Positions 21,673 through 33,164 of a DNA stretch of 64,000 nt are shown in pieces (position 1 is the first letter of the stretch; each line of letters starts with the position of its first letter). The translations under genes and the position numbers were made by a program. The notes under the pieces were generated by a model. The model was not told the origin of the DNA. It made no database searches and saw nothing but the letters and a program-made list of their open reading frames with translations. The stretch covers positions 8,441,501-8,505,500 of the forward strand of contig NC_070558.1 of the NCBI RefSeq assembly GCF_026914185.1, read 5' to 3'. The DNA is from Puccinia triticina (lineage: Eukaryota > Basidiomycota > Pucciniomycetes > Pucciniales > Pucciniaceae).

Positions 21673-22803
21673 ATGCCCTTGGCCAAGCCGATCCGCACGG
21701 ACCGAAGGAAACGGCATGCAGCGAACGCACGAGACCGCGTCGTCAAGCTGAAAGGGGACATCTTCCACTCCACAGCCATCCTCTGCGAATTCCTCTACTA
21801 TGCCTTCAACGCCATCCTCGGCCTGCGAGAAGTTTACCCCAAGCAAGACTTCAAGTGGGAAAAGCGCTATGACATCCATCTGCCCATGTTGATCGATCCT
21901 GACTTGAAAGGCTATCTGACCAGAGTTACCACCCAGTTGAAGCGTCAGTTTTCAAAGCTACTGTCCCCTCCCCCCTCCCTTCTACTTCACCACCCTCCTC
22001 ACTGACTGCTGTGCTTCACTTGTGCTATTCCAAACACCACCTTCCGCACTGTTAGCTTGGTTGGAGACGAAAAGCGTGACGCGGATCGTCCTGGCGCTAG
22101 TTTCCAAAGAGACGCGCGAAACGGTGGAAAGATGGCAATTCGACGTGCGCACGACGGCTGAACAAGCAGCCCACGAGGCCGCCCCGCAAGCCGCCCCAGC
22201 CGCAGCCGACCAGGCCCAGTTCGAGCCGGTTGCACGGTCGGACCATGATATGCAGGCAGAGGCCTTGCAGATCTTCCGGCAGATCTTTTCGTCGGTCACC
22301 TTCATGCCCGCACTGGAACCTGATCAATGTGATTGAGTCGAAAGACTCTCATCTCCAAAACTCCTCGACTTATATGTTCATATTCTCGATGGGGGATATT
22401 AACTTTGAACTCGATTCGCTTATGTAGGCCTCTTCACGATCCTGAGTTATGTTGATAAGGCAGCCGAAGTGCCTGCTGGGTGGAATCAAAGCGACCCTTA
22501 TGTTATTTCTGCGACTGCTGATCAGGTGAAGCCCCTGGATCCTAACTCTCATCAATGAGGTCCGCCCACTCATCGAAATCCATGAAACGCGTGATTTAAT
22601 TCTTTCGCAGGTACCAATCCATGGTCTCACCACTTCCGTATACAAGCTGGTTCCTACTGTCACGTACTGGTCAGCTTTCTTCTTTTTTTTGGCAATCGAA
22701 TCTGAACATTCCCCCCAACGGCTGATCATTCGTTTGTTGATGTTTTCTTGTGTTTCAATCCTCTAGCGCTACACAACATGATGATGGTGATGATGACCAA
22801 TGA
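21673..22803 (+). CDS. MAD2: Spindle checkpoint protein Mad2 (HORMA domain)
   Basis: Inhibits Cdc20-APC/C at unattached kinetochores. Five exons: 21673-21943, 22056-22328, 22428-22525, 22611-22669, 22767-22803, total 245 aa, all introns GT-AG with matching phases. The HORMA domain spans almost the whole protein: VKLKGDIFHSTAILCEFLYY near the start, then YPKQDFKWEKRYDIHLPMLI, VERWQFDV, RQIFSSVTFMPAL and LFTILSYVDKAAEVPAGW, matching Mad2 in order. The C-terminal HGLTTSVYKLVPTVTY fits the safety-belt end; the last exon, giving a short Asp-rich tail, is the least certain. An Ala/Gln-rich insert after VERWQFDV lengthens the loop compared with animal Mad2. REV7 is the main alternative, but the RWQFD and SSVTF motifs favour Mad2. 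Confidence 0.92.
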
Positions 22804-23256
22804 AGAACGGAATAGACGTACACGGATGAAAAATCCACATCATTTTTTGTTTGTACATACGCATCAGTTAGAGAATTTTTTCCATGTAATTTATTCAAAG
22901 TCGATGTACCCCTTGAATCCGCGTAGCAACACCCTAGTTGCATGTAGAAGTGATGAGTTGCTACAGAGTGGGTTGCCAGATGTAGCAAGAGAGAAGCTTG
23001 TTTGGCCGTGGTGTGGTGTTTTTTGGGGTGAACCTTCTTTGGCTTACATAATCCCTCGGCGACTCAGTCTCACCACTCAACTCACTCTCAGCCAGGGCGC
23101 TTCACTGTCAGGGGGGTGACTTGCGCTTATTACATAGAGTTTGCAGTACTCACACTTCGCCCCAACCCAAGACTACATCCAGTCCATCCGACTCCTCTCC
23201 ATCGATCCCCATCCTCCAGCACCCTGCCCATTGGATCCTCCATCTCACCACCCCTC
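22804..23256. other. Intergenic between MAD2 and prenylcysteine oxidase
   Basis: Likely 3' UTR of MAD2 and promoter and leader of the next gene; the coding frame of the latter is open from 23116 but lacks similarity there. No other feature seen. Confidence 0.5.
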
Positions 23257-25021
23257 ATGCATCTCCCCAGCCTCAAAGCCACCTGCATGGCTCTCCTGAC
23301 TGCCTCCACCACCACCGCCACCACCACCACCACATATCCTCAGCAGCTGCCCTTCCTGCCACCCCCGACCCCCTCAGCAAAACCGACGCTCAGCAAGCCT
23401 CTCCAGGTCGCAATCATCGGCGGGGGACCCGCAGGCACGTCTGCAGGATTCTTCATCTCCAGATTCGCCAACGCGTCCGGAAATGCGGTCCAAGTACATC
23501 TCTTCGAACGATCAGACTATCTCGGCGGGCGGAGCAACATCATCCACCCATTCGACTCCTCCGAATATCCCCCCGTCGAAGCCGGCGCCAGCATCTTTGT
23601 CGCCGCCAACAAACATCTCCACCAGGCCGTCCGCCAGTTCAATCTCACCCTCGAACCCTTCTCGACAGACGGCCAAGGCCAGGACTACGCGATATGGGAC
23701 GGCACCGAGTTCGCCTTCGAAAGCAGCGGCAAGTCCTGGTGGGACACCATCAAACTGTTCTGGCGCTACGGGCGGGCTCCCTTGCAATTCAACGCGCTCC
23801 AAAAACGGACGATCGATCAGTTCCAAACACTCTACTCAGACCAATTCGTCTCCCGCGGTCCGTTTGCAGATCTCAAGCAATGGGCCGTCGCCAGTGGCTT
23901 CGACCATCTACTCTCGACCACCGGCAGCGACTATCTGATCAACGAGGAGGGCGTGAATGTCCAGGCTGTTAACGAGCTCGCTGCGATCATGGCTCGGACG
24001 AACTACGGCCAAGATATATGCGTGATGCATGGCTTTGGGGCCATGGTCAGCATGGCCGGCGTCGACGGCACGAGCGTCCGAGGTGGCAACCGCCAGATCT
24101 TCCAGCAGTTCGCCAAGCAGAGTGGCGCCCAAGTTCATTTCGATCACCAGATAACAGCCATCACCGAGCTGGAAGTGAGCGAGCAGGGCAGGCCCCAATA
24201 CGTGCTATCCTATCACAACCACCAGTCGGACCGGCTTCGATCGCGCAAGACCAGTAGTAGTGGCGATTCCCAGCCGTTCGATGCCGTCATCATGGCCGCT
24301 CCCTACGACCAGGCCGCAGTCACCGTGCTCACCTCCGAGCCTCCAGTCCAAGTCCCCCGCCAAACGTTCGTCCATCTTCACGTCACCTTCATCGTCACCA
24401 ATGCCACCGCTCCCTCCGGCGAACTCTTCAACAGGCCGGCCGACGAATTCATGGCCCGGTCGATCTACTCGACCATGATGAGGAACGTCATCGGCAAAGG
24501 CAGACGGCCGCTCTTCAACAGTCTCAACTACCTGCGAAACCTCGGCCCGAAGGAGGGCGTGATCGGGGACATGTACATCGTCAAAAGTCCGTATATCTGT
24601 CTGCACCTCTTGATTTTAGGTGCTGATCCGGTATTCCCCGCCTTCAGTGTTTTCTGAGGCACCCCTCTCCACAAATACTCTCGCGAAATTATTCGGATCC
24701 CAGCAGAATTTGCTGTGGACGAAACGGATCACCTGGGATGCGTATCCGATCCTAGCCCCGCTCGTCCCCCGCTCAAGATACGCGCCTACAAAGCTTGGGA
24801 AAAGGCTATACTGTAAGGCTTTCTGCACATTCCTCAAGATTTGGTTCGCTGGTCCTGCGCAAACAGCTGAATTGATTTTTTTTATTATTCTTGTAGATGT
24901 GAACGGATTTGAAAGCCTCATCAGTACCATGGAAACTCAAACACTGGCTTCATGGAACATCGCCATGGGTTTATCGAAAGAAGTCTGGAACTTCATTCCC
25001 CAAAAAAGCTGGGCCAATTGA
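23257..25021 (+). CDS. Prenylcysteine oxidase (prenylcysteine lyase)
   Basis: FAD-dependent thioether oxidase that splits prenylcysteine into cysteine and a prenyl aldehyde with release of hydrogen peroxide, in the lysosome or vacuole. Exons 23257-24586, 24648-24812, 24897-25021 (539 aa), GT-AG introns, phases kept. The chosen ATG gives a weak signal peptide (MHLPSLKATCMALLTAS). A Thr-rich linker follows, then the dinucleotide fold VAIIGGGPAGTSAGFF (GGGPAG at 55-60) and LFERSDYLGGRS. Later family-like segments are PPVEAGASIFVAANKHL, GFGAMVSMAGVDG, VRGGNRQIFQQF and a C-terminal KRITWDAYPILAPL. A start at 23116 in the same frame would add 47 residues but bury the signal-like stretch. It overlaps no neighbour and converges with the 26030-27424 gene. 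Confidence 0.9.
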
Positions 25022-26029
25022 CATCCTCTCTCTCCTATACAAACAGTCAAGCAATTCCCCTCCCCCTCTCCCTTTCTACTAACACCCCAAAAACAAAAAC
25101 AAAAAATGGATCGGAAGAATGTTAACGAGGACCGAAGGGGAGACTGGCAGGAATTAAATATCAAAAAAAGTGTATATCATATATATATCGCGCCGTCTAC
25201 TGAAAAAACAAAATGTGCTTGATGTTGTTGTCTGTTAAAGTACCATTCTTTTACCATTTCTTTTCTTGTGCTACTTGTCTCATATAGTGTGGCTGTGCGT
25301 GTCTTGTAACGCTGACGTGCAGAAGATCATCAACAAATTCCAAATCCATGTGTAACAAATTATCAATGAATCATTTTGAGGAAGATATTTGTTGTGATTG
25401 AGCCATGGATGAACCGCCAATAAAATACAAGAATCCACCCAATATCCACGAGGGTATCTGCATACAGCACGGTCCAGGAATGCGCGAAGGACTCAGGCTA
25501 ACCAAAAACGTGTTGTATGTATTCTACTGGTATTTCAGAAAAAAGGACTACACTCCAGAACAGATATAAAAGTTTGCTTGAGCATATATATAGATATATA
25601 CAATCAAAGCAGCCGACAGAACGCTCATCAGGTTCAGTTTTTTAGGGGGGGATATCCAGAAGCATACACATTGGATCCGTGTTTGCCGCATTTGCTAAAG
25701 AAAGAACAGAAGGAGTGTCCCTGTTCTGAGGGAGAAAGGCTGGAAATCCAAGCAGTCTTGGTTTTTATTTGTTGATGTATACATGTGGACGATCATTGGC
25801 TGTGTGTGTATGTACGCAGATGGGAGGAAATCTCCAGATCAGATACAAGCATGTCTTTTCACTGCATGTGGCATGTATATATATCTAGCTGGTAAGCTAA
25901 GAGGAAGAAAAAAAAGGAGTTAAGATAGTGTGACGGACAGTCACGAAGATAAGAGGAGGGAGGGATTTCCTTGATTGGTTTCATACAAAAAAAGGGAATT
26001 GTATATGAGAGGAAAGTGGGGATGGGGGT
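25022..26029. other. Convergent intergenic region
   Basis: Holds the 3' ends of the oxidase gene and the minus-strand gene. Contains AT-dinucleotide runs (25175-25190, 25595-25605, 25876-25886) and A-rich stretches but no convincing gene. Confidence 0.5.
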
Positions 26030-27424
26030 TTATTGGCTACTATAAGGGTCTAGGACCATGGCAACGTCTATGTTGTGATCCTGATGGTCGATGTGAGCCT
26101 TCTGTGGGTCGGCTTGGATGAGAGGATCCAAGTCGATCATGAGCTGGGCGCGTTTGTGGAAGAAGTCGCGGAGGATAGGTAGTTTCTGGTGGACGAGATG
26201 CTGGTGGCTGTCGATGGGCAGGTCGGAGGAAGGGGGGAGCTGGAGCTGGAGTTGCTGGTCGAGGACGAGTTTCTTGACGAGCTTGTTCCGGCTCTCGTCG
26301 TCGTCGAGAAGCTGTTTGAGCTCCGTGATCATCGTCTGGTGTTCGTCGTCCTGGAGCTGCTGGTCGAGCAGCTGATGGTCGACAAAGATGTCGCGCGAGG
26401 GCGAGGACTTGAGCAGCAGCCGGTCGTCCTTGCCGGCCGAGGACGAGCTGAGCGGCTTGGAAGGCTCGTTGGCCGCCGAGCAGTTTCGCAGCGCAGGGTC
26501 GATCACCTGGAAGTCTGTTTCGGGCAGCAAGTCGCCCAGCAGTGGCTCCCGATTGCGGTCGTCGTGCGGCCCATGCACATAGCCGTGTTTGATGACGAGA
26601 TGCAGGAGGCGGCGCTGGCCGGGCTGCTGGTGCAAGAGGCTGACCGTCGTCGTGCCCTGGCATGGATATCGGGTCCGGGATGTGCTGGGTCGTTTCGAGT
26701 CGCTGTGCCGTCTCGATCCGTCCCGCCCGCCCTTGAGACGGTCCGACTGGGAACATCTGGACTGGCAGGTCCATTGAAGCTTTTGCCCGACGGCCACGGT
26801 CTTATGTCTGGATGAAGATGGTCGTTACTCATGCAGATCAGGAATTGTATGCCGGAGTGGCAACACGCACATGAATAATAGGCCGGTGCCGATGAAGATG
26901 AAGTCGCGGACCCGACGGGCTTCACGGGTTGCATGTCTTCTGGCCAAGGTGATCTGGCCGTTTGGATCGTTGATGAGGTCGTCGTCGTTCTCCTTTGGGA
27001 TCCTCCGGACCCGGTCGACTCTGGGGTCGACATCTTTGCGTTGGTCGAGCCAGTCGAGCAGAGCGTCGTAGTCGACGTAGATGTCCAGGACCTTCTTCTG
27101 CTCGGTTCTGTGGGGGATGCCCTGGCAGAACTTCATGGAGCGCATCTGGTAGAGGGCGGATTCGGGGGAGGCGACGGAGGCGGCGCCGATGGGCTGGGAG
27201 GAGTGGCGGTTGCAGATCTTGCGGTTGGTGGCGAAGTTGGCGAGCTCGACGTTCTTGCGACATGCCGAGCAGAACTTGTGGGTGAACTCGGGGTCGATGG
27301 CCAGTGCCGAGCTGGTCGTGGCCAGCGGGAGGAAGTCGGCGGGCAGAGCGGGCGAGGTGGAGCCCGGTGCGGCCGGGGGTGGGGCGGTTGGCGAGCCTGG
27401 GGGTGGTGGGACCGCGATGGACAT
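26030..27424 (-). CDS. Hypothetical 440-aa protein with a Cys/His motif and Gln-rich C-terminus
   Basis: Two exons on the minus strand, 27424-26829 and 26756-26030, joined by a 72-bp GT-AG intron that keeps frame. The N-terminus is Pro-rich (SIAVPPPPGSPTAPPPAAP). Residues of the form FCSACRKN...RKICNRH give a C-x2-C, C-x2-H arrangement that could bind zinc. The segment KKVLDIYVDYDALLDWLDQR follows. The second exon is charged and Gln-rich, with LLDQQLQDDEHQTMITELKQ, then LQLQLPPSSDLP, suggesting a coiled-coil or disordered regulator. No catalytic motif is seen. A nuclear or regulatory role is a guess from composition. GC-rich codons resemble the neighbouring oxidase gene, so it is probably a native conserved gene. 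Confidence 0.65.
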
Positions 27425-29411
27425 CTTCGGGTGGCGGAGGCCTCCTTGGATTCGAAGAGGGGGGGTTCGGAGGCGAGGGGAAGGCAGGGGGTCAGCTCGA
27501 GCAGGCGGAGGGAGGGGGCGTAGCGGGACAGGGCAGGGTGGGCGAAACTCGAGAGCGAGGAGGGGCTCTCGGAAGGGGGCTGCTGATCAGCTCGAGGCCT
27601 TCCGGCAGAACAATATCAATTATAAATATGTGTAGCACTTGGCGGCCACTTCCAAGGGCAAGCAGTACTATGTATCCAACGAAGGGTGTGGGATGGGACA
27701 GGCAGACGAGAAGATGTATATGTATGAGCAAGCAGAGGGCCCTCAGTCGAGAATCGAGCTGCTGATCCAGAGGGGCTGGCCTGTTTTTTAGCGCAGAGGA
27801 GTCTCACCGGCCAGGAAAAGGGGCGAAGGGCGATCGGGCAAGACTGGGAGGGGGGCAGAGGCCAGAGGGGCTGGAGGCAGGGAGCAGGACTGGGGCTTCC
27901 ACTGCCCACCGAGGGGGTTTGTCAGGGCAGGGCACTGCTGACATAAGCTGCACTGCACAACACCTGCAAACCATGAAGCCAGCTCGGGACTGGCGGGTGC
28001 ATGCCCCAACCTACATCCCCCAGCTGGGCAATCGGAATCGGCGGATGCAAACAATGTATCACTCGATCGCCCCCAGCATGTATCCACTGCTTGTCAGGAA
28101 ACAAGAGGAGCAACGCTGATGATCAGGACCCGTGATCTGATGAACACACATATCTTATAGGCCGATAAACCCCTCCTGGCTGGGTCTCTCTTTTTCTTTG
28201 TCTGAATCATTCACACTCCAAAGTGAGAACATATGCTTCTGTCTGACACATGTGTCTTTGGGAATGAGAACACTGCCACAAATAACAAGATTATCGGGGT
28301 TGACACAAAATGCAATCAAATCAGCTCTTTGATTCAGGGTATTTTGTGCACTCCAGCCCATTTGGAGTCCAACCAACGTAAACACATACCCGGAAATATT
28401 CTTAGAGTAAACCACTGTGCTCTTCAAAACATTTGGAGTGTCCCTCAATTTGGCGTGTACAAAATAGCATCATTTAGGCACTCCAAACTTGTGATGGGTG
28501 TTCTGGCCTTTTCATTCCAAAAAACCTGGAATGTATGTTTACACCTCAAGCTTTGTTGGACACACTCCCATAGTTCCTGTGGATAAGTTTGGTTCAGACA
28601 AGTACATTGAAGTGTACATAGAAGGTTGAACTGCACTCCAAACAAGTTGCTCGGTTGGTTGCGTCACGATTAAGCGTGAATAATGTGTTTTTGCTGGGAC
28701 GCTATCTGGTGCTGATGCTTGACTTAGACATGGAAACCTAATCTCTTGTTGAGCCCTTCGAAAGCTTGAATTGGCGTCTTTCCGAACTGGTGTTTCCGAA
28801 TAATCTCAAGCCATTCGAGTGGGGCAAATAGATCTTTGGAAATTCGGGTGTGGCAAATGGATCTTTGGGAATTCATGCTCATCGGGACCGGGCACGAGAT
28901 GCATTTATAGGAGGAAGGAGTTTAAGATCCAGTGGAAATCATGTCGCAACGGTCGTGGCACGTTAAACCGTCGGCTAGTGAAGAAACTCAAGCCAGAAGC
29001 TGAGGAAATAACAGTTCCTCCAGAATGATCATCTCAACTAAAGCGCCGATTTGTGTGCTCAAAAGGCATAACCACACAGAGAGAATTTATTTGAATTCGC
29101 CAGATTATTATTATTATTATTATTATCACTCTGATAACTGTCGTCTGAGGAAAAAAGCTTAAAAGCGAATCCCAGGAAACCCGAACCCAAGGCCAACCGT
29201 TTCAAGATAGGAAGCCACCCAAAACACTAGAATAAAAAGAAAGCGCTACGGAGATCATTATTAACAATGTGTTTTAGTGTTCTCTTGCGGCAGTCAATTT
29301 CCTGGAGCTGAGGGAACGCCCCAGAAGACTAGCTAGGGGTGTTGATTGGGACGATAGGTCGTTGGTAGCTTCGGCTGTGTCGACGTTTCGTCTGGTCAAA
29401 ATAGTAGATTG
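27425..29411. other. Intergenic, no confident gene
   Basis: The first 200 bp upstream of the minus-strand gene are G-rich. Between 28210 and 28650 the motif CACTCCAAA or its complement occurs five times in both orientations, perhaps a decayed TIR element. ORFs here have no coding look. A (TTA)n microsatellite lies at 29104-29126. Confidence 0.4.
29104..29126. repeat. Microsatellite (TTA)n
   Basis: Uninterrupted trinucleotide run of between seven and eight units. Confidence 0.85.
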
Positions 29412-30440
29412 TCAGACAGAAACAAAGTGGAGAAAGAATAGTAAAAAGACTGACTGTGAACTGGTCGGGGACGCGGATCCCAGATCGAACAGGGATATGG
29501 GTAGGGCGCTAGCGGCGCCGGTTACGGTGTTGGTCAGGCCTCCGAGAGGGCCGCCGAGGATGGGAATAGCGACGAAGAGACCGGAAAGTGTGTTCTTGAC
29601 GTTGTTGAGGGGGTTGCCTTGGAGGAGCGAGCTGATCGGCAGCGTCTTGAGGAGGTCACCGAGGACCGGGGCGCTCTGGAGAGCACCCGTCAACGTCCCG
29701 AGGAGACCGGTCAGAGCACCAGGAGCGGCGAGCGCGTTCGTGGGCAAACTTGACAAAAGACCCGAGAGTGGAACTCCTACAACCGGAAGTGAGCCAGCGG
29801 TCGATGTAGCCGTTCCCAAAAGGGTAGCCAGCGGTGAATCTGATCCAAACCTCCCCGTCAGTCACGAACATGAAACTGGGATCAGGATTGGATGTGGATG
29901 GATATACCTAATGGACTTCGCTTCTCCATCATCCTCTCGAAGTATCCCTCGGCCAGTCGTCGACGGAGAACAGCGATCTTCCGGGTGATCACTATTGGAG
30001 CTGGCCTGCTACCGAGGGATTTATATGGGCCTTTGAAGTGCATCGAGTTGACCCTCCTCTCCTTGAGGGAGCGTTTTTCACCGCCTCTACCGTTTTTGGC
30101 TGCTTTGCCTTCCTTGACAGAAGAGCCTTTCTCGACCGACTTGCCGACATGAGCTTTGGCCTTGTGGTGTGGCTTCCGGAACTTTCCGGCCTTTGCTAAC
30201 TCGGCTCCGGTGGGCTTGAGTTTCTTCATCGATGTGAACATCTGGTGGCTCCCATGGGGCTGCCCGACAGACTTGATGGATGCCTCAGCTCCGGTATTCC
30301 TACTGCAAAAACACAAAGGACAGAGATCAGCAAAACGTTTTTCATAGGAGAAGTCATGATACTTGCGTAGGAACTGGAGAGGAGGAGCTCAAGACGACGA
30401 GGTAGGACGCGACGAGGATCAAATTCAAGGGAAGCTGCAT
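29412..30440 (-). CDS. Predicted secreted protein with basic middle and Leu/Gly-rich C-terminus
   Basis: Three exons on the minus strand: 30440-30367, 30302-29908, 29776-29412 (277 aa). The first encodes MQLPLNLILVASYLVVLSSS, a clear signal peptide. The first intron has no in-phase GT donor but fits GCAAGT...TTTGCAG exactly, a GC-AG intron. The second intron is GTATAT...TTGTAG. The middle is Lys/Arg/Gly-rich (KPHHKAKAHVGKSVEKG, RGGEKRSLKERRVNS). The last exon is hydrophobic and repetitive: PGALTGLLGTLTGALQSAP, then GNPLNNVKNTLSGL and GGPLGGLTNTVTGAAS. It could be a secreted wall-associated or host-directed protein; no family is recognised. The final residues (FLLFFLHFVSV) are hydrophobic and might instead be an unspliced tail. 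Confidence 0.65.
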
Positions 30441-33164
30441 GATGAAGGACGGAAAGGCGATGTAGAATTAAGCGAGGCTAGGTTTTGATACAGTTGCAAA
30501 CTGAGATGATCCTAGGACGTGTTTATTAAGATTTCGCAATTGTAAGAGTTCAGCCTGCTGATGGGTATGATGATGGCGATAAGGATGACAGAGTAAAGAG
30601 GAAAGTTCGAAAGGGCAGATGAATTTGGAGGCTGAGATTTCGAAGAAAAGACCAGCTGTTTCTACTTCTCTTTTGGTGATTTGAATGATGGGTGTTCAAT
30701 GCTGGGAAGAAGACCCGAAGGGTGTGTCATTTATAGTCTCAAAAGTGACCTCAGTCATCAACTGCAAAGTATCAAGCTCCCCTCGAGTTGCGAGGGCCGA
30801 CAGAGCCTAGTAGGAAAGTCGAGTAACGATTGTCAAAAGGGCGGGCCAGCCTACAGCCCTCCGGCCTGAGCTTTCCATATCGTTTTCCTGCCCTGGAGCC
30901 GTGGCTAGGTAGGACAGCCAGTCTTTGTCGAGATCTTTTCCAGCACGATATAATTTCAGGTCAGCACGGTTGCGGACTATCCTGTTGCGCTGACGGGCTT
31001 GAATGGGATCCCGCTCTTAGGACCCATGCTTGGTTGTATGCACCTCCTCGATAGAGCAAGCACACCCAAGTGACAGTCGAAGCTCAAACAGTATCATCCT
31101 TTCGGCAATACCAAATTGCAAAGATCAATTACAAAGCCATGTTACCAAATCAGGTCCGCTAAAAAAAGCGACTTGGCCTAGGTGGCTATCCGCTAAACAA
31201 GGCTGTAAGTTCAGCGAATACACAGGCGGTCTTGTCCGGAGAGTATCCGGCTCGCATGCTCTCTAGCTCGTATGCAATGGTGGCATTCTGCTCGAGGCAT
31301 GGCACCATATTCTGTTGAAGGGGTTGTGTTTAACCGTTCGGGGAGTAAATAGCCCACTTTCCATGAAGGCCCGCCGGGCACAACGCTTCATTGAATTATG
31401 TATGTACGCCCGGTCGGAAGCCCATTTGGGGGCCCCAGGGATTTGAGCACATAGTTAGAAAGAGTTAGAACTGTCTATTTTGGCCAAGCTGCGCGTTGAT
31501 GTCCCTTTGACGCTGCCGGCGCCTCAGTTTGTACATATTCGCATCAGCTTATAGTGCCCTTGACTGTGATGTTGAATATCAAAGTCCTTATCGGCGTGAA
31601 GTGCCCGCTCCCAGCCGCAACGGGGGTGGAGAGCGTCCCACCTCCGCAGGGACGCCGATAGGGAGGCTTTGATAAGCTAGACAAGCTTCAAGTCCTCTCC
31701 GACAACTTTCAGAGAAGTGCCTTTTATCTGCGCGCCGTGTGTGCTGTAGCCCAGAGGGTTACGCACTCTGACACTCGCCGCAGTCGCGGTATCCATGTCA
31801 TCCCGGACGGGACGAGAGTCCGGGCCGAGGCCTTGTCAATCCAAAGCTTAATTGTCACTCTTGTAACCTTGTGTGTACTTATGTAGCTTGAGTTGGTCCG
31901 ATGCAGTTTTGGGAAAACCTAAAAATCACCGGCCGGCTCCGAAGCTCGAAACGGCGGAGGCTCGGAGCTTTGTCAAGCGGTGCCGAGTGCAGTGCGGGGT
32001 AAAGCATGGACCCTGACAACTGTAGAGTTTAGGGATTGTCAACATGTCGAACTTTATTTATTGGGAGTTACTGGCGCGCAGCAGAAGGGGCTAAGGTCCA
32101 TGCTAGGCGCCCCCCTCCACTCAACAGCTAGGTGGACTCTCATACGAACCCTGAGACCGGACACCTAGCCGAACTACAAACCACGATACGCGCTCGTACG
32201 ACGAGGCGGAGTTACGCGATATGGCCCGGGACCGAGGACCGCAGACGAACCCACATGCGGACTAGAGGACCGACCGCAGAGACACCCAAGGGCGCTCCAG
32301 GGCAGACGAGTGAGTACTTAAGCCACTGGTACGACCAGCGGCTTCCGACCCACCAGTCTCACCCAGTCCTTCGTTCCCGTCTCAGAGCGCGTATCGCTCA
32401 TCGCCGTTCCCCTTTTTTTCGACCTCCCACCCTCCCTTCAAGTAAGAGGGGAAGGGGACTAGGCCCCCTTTGTCCTTAAAGAAGAAGTGGGCCTCCATCT
32501 TAGGAGGGCCGGTGGGGCTTACATTAGGCCCTCCTTAAAGAAGCCTCCGGCTAAGCGCTCAAAGCTGTCTCGCGGAGGACTGGCCACTCGCCGCCTGACG
32601 CGCAATGTGCGCGCAGACGCGCTGGGCAGAAAGCTATGGGAACCCTACGCTTTTGCCCAGCCTCAAGGGGCCGCCTCACGCAGTCGACCCACACATTGGG
32701 CGACCTGGAGCTATACACGGCAACGTGACGCTCGGGTCGCCCTAGGAGGACAAGCGTAGGGAACCCCTCACGACTTGTCACTCCGAAGAATGTACAGCTA
32801 GGCGCCGTTCTTATGGATCTTCCATTTCCGTAGTTATGTCTACTATTATTTTCTCATCTACTTTTCTCACACACATACTTTACAACCCAATAGTCCATAC
32901 ACTTTGTATATATATAGGCTTGTACACGCGGCTGGTTGAAGACCTCATCTCTCTATTGCTCTTCAACCAGTCGCGGACCCTAACGATTGTCTCCGCTTCC
33001 TTATAACAACCACGTGGTCGAGTAGTGCTCACAGGCAGGGAATCAGCATCCACCGGATAAACTTACTACGAACCACTTCCAACAAAAAACGGAAAGACTC
33101 GCACGAAAGCACTCGAACACACCCTATCAGACTAACTGGACCCTCAGCAGCCAAGCGAGGGGAG
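30441..33164. other. Intergenic with repeat-like GC-rich tract
   Basis: About 31560-32800 is GC-rich, with short inverted pieces (AGGAGGGCC with GGCCCTCC near 32500) and open frames that look accidental. Near 32905-32990 a TATATATATAGG box is followed by an inverted pair (GGCTGGTTGAAG and CTTCAACCAG), which resembles the promoter part of an LTR, but no clean termini or target duplication could be fixed. Confidence 0.35.

Noticed and set aside
23121..23972. 283-codon ORF overlapping the prenylcysteine oxidase gene
   Set aside because: It is the +1-type shadow frame of the oxidase, rich in Arg/Pro/His, while the other frame carries the FAD-binding motif.
26189..27765. Long plus-strand ORFs opposite the minus-strand gene
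   Set aside because: They mirror the GC-rich minus-strand coding sequence; the minus frame has a clean intron and sensible composition, the plus frames have Arg/Gly-rich noise.
32132..32759. Arg-rich ORFs in the GC-rich tract
   Set aside because: No homology-like segments, no start context, and the tract looks repeat-derived.
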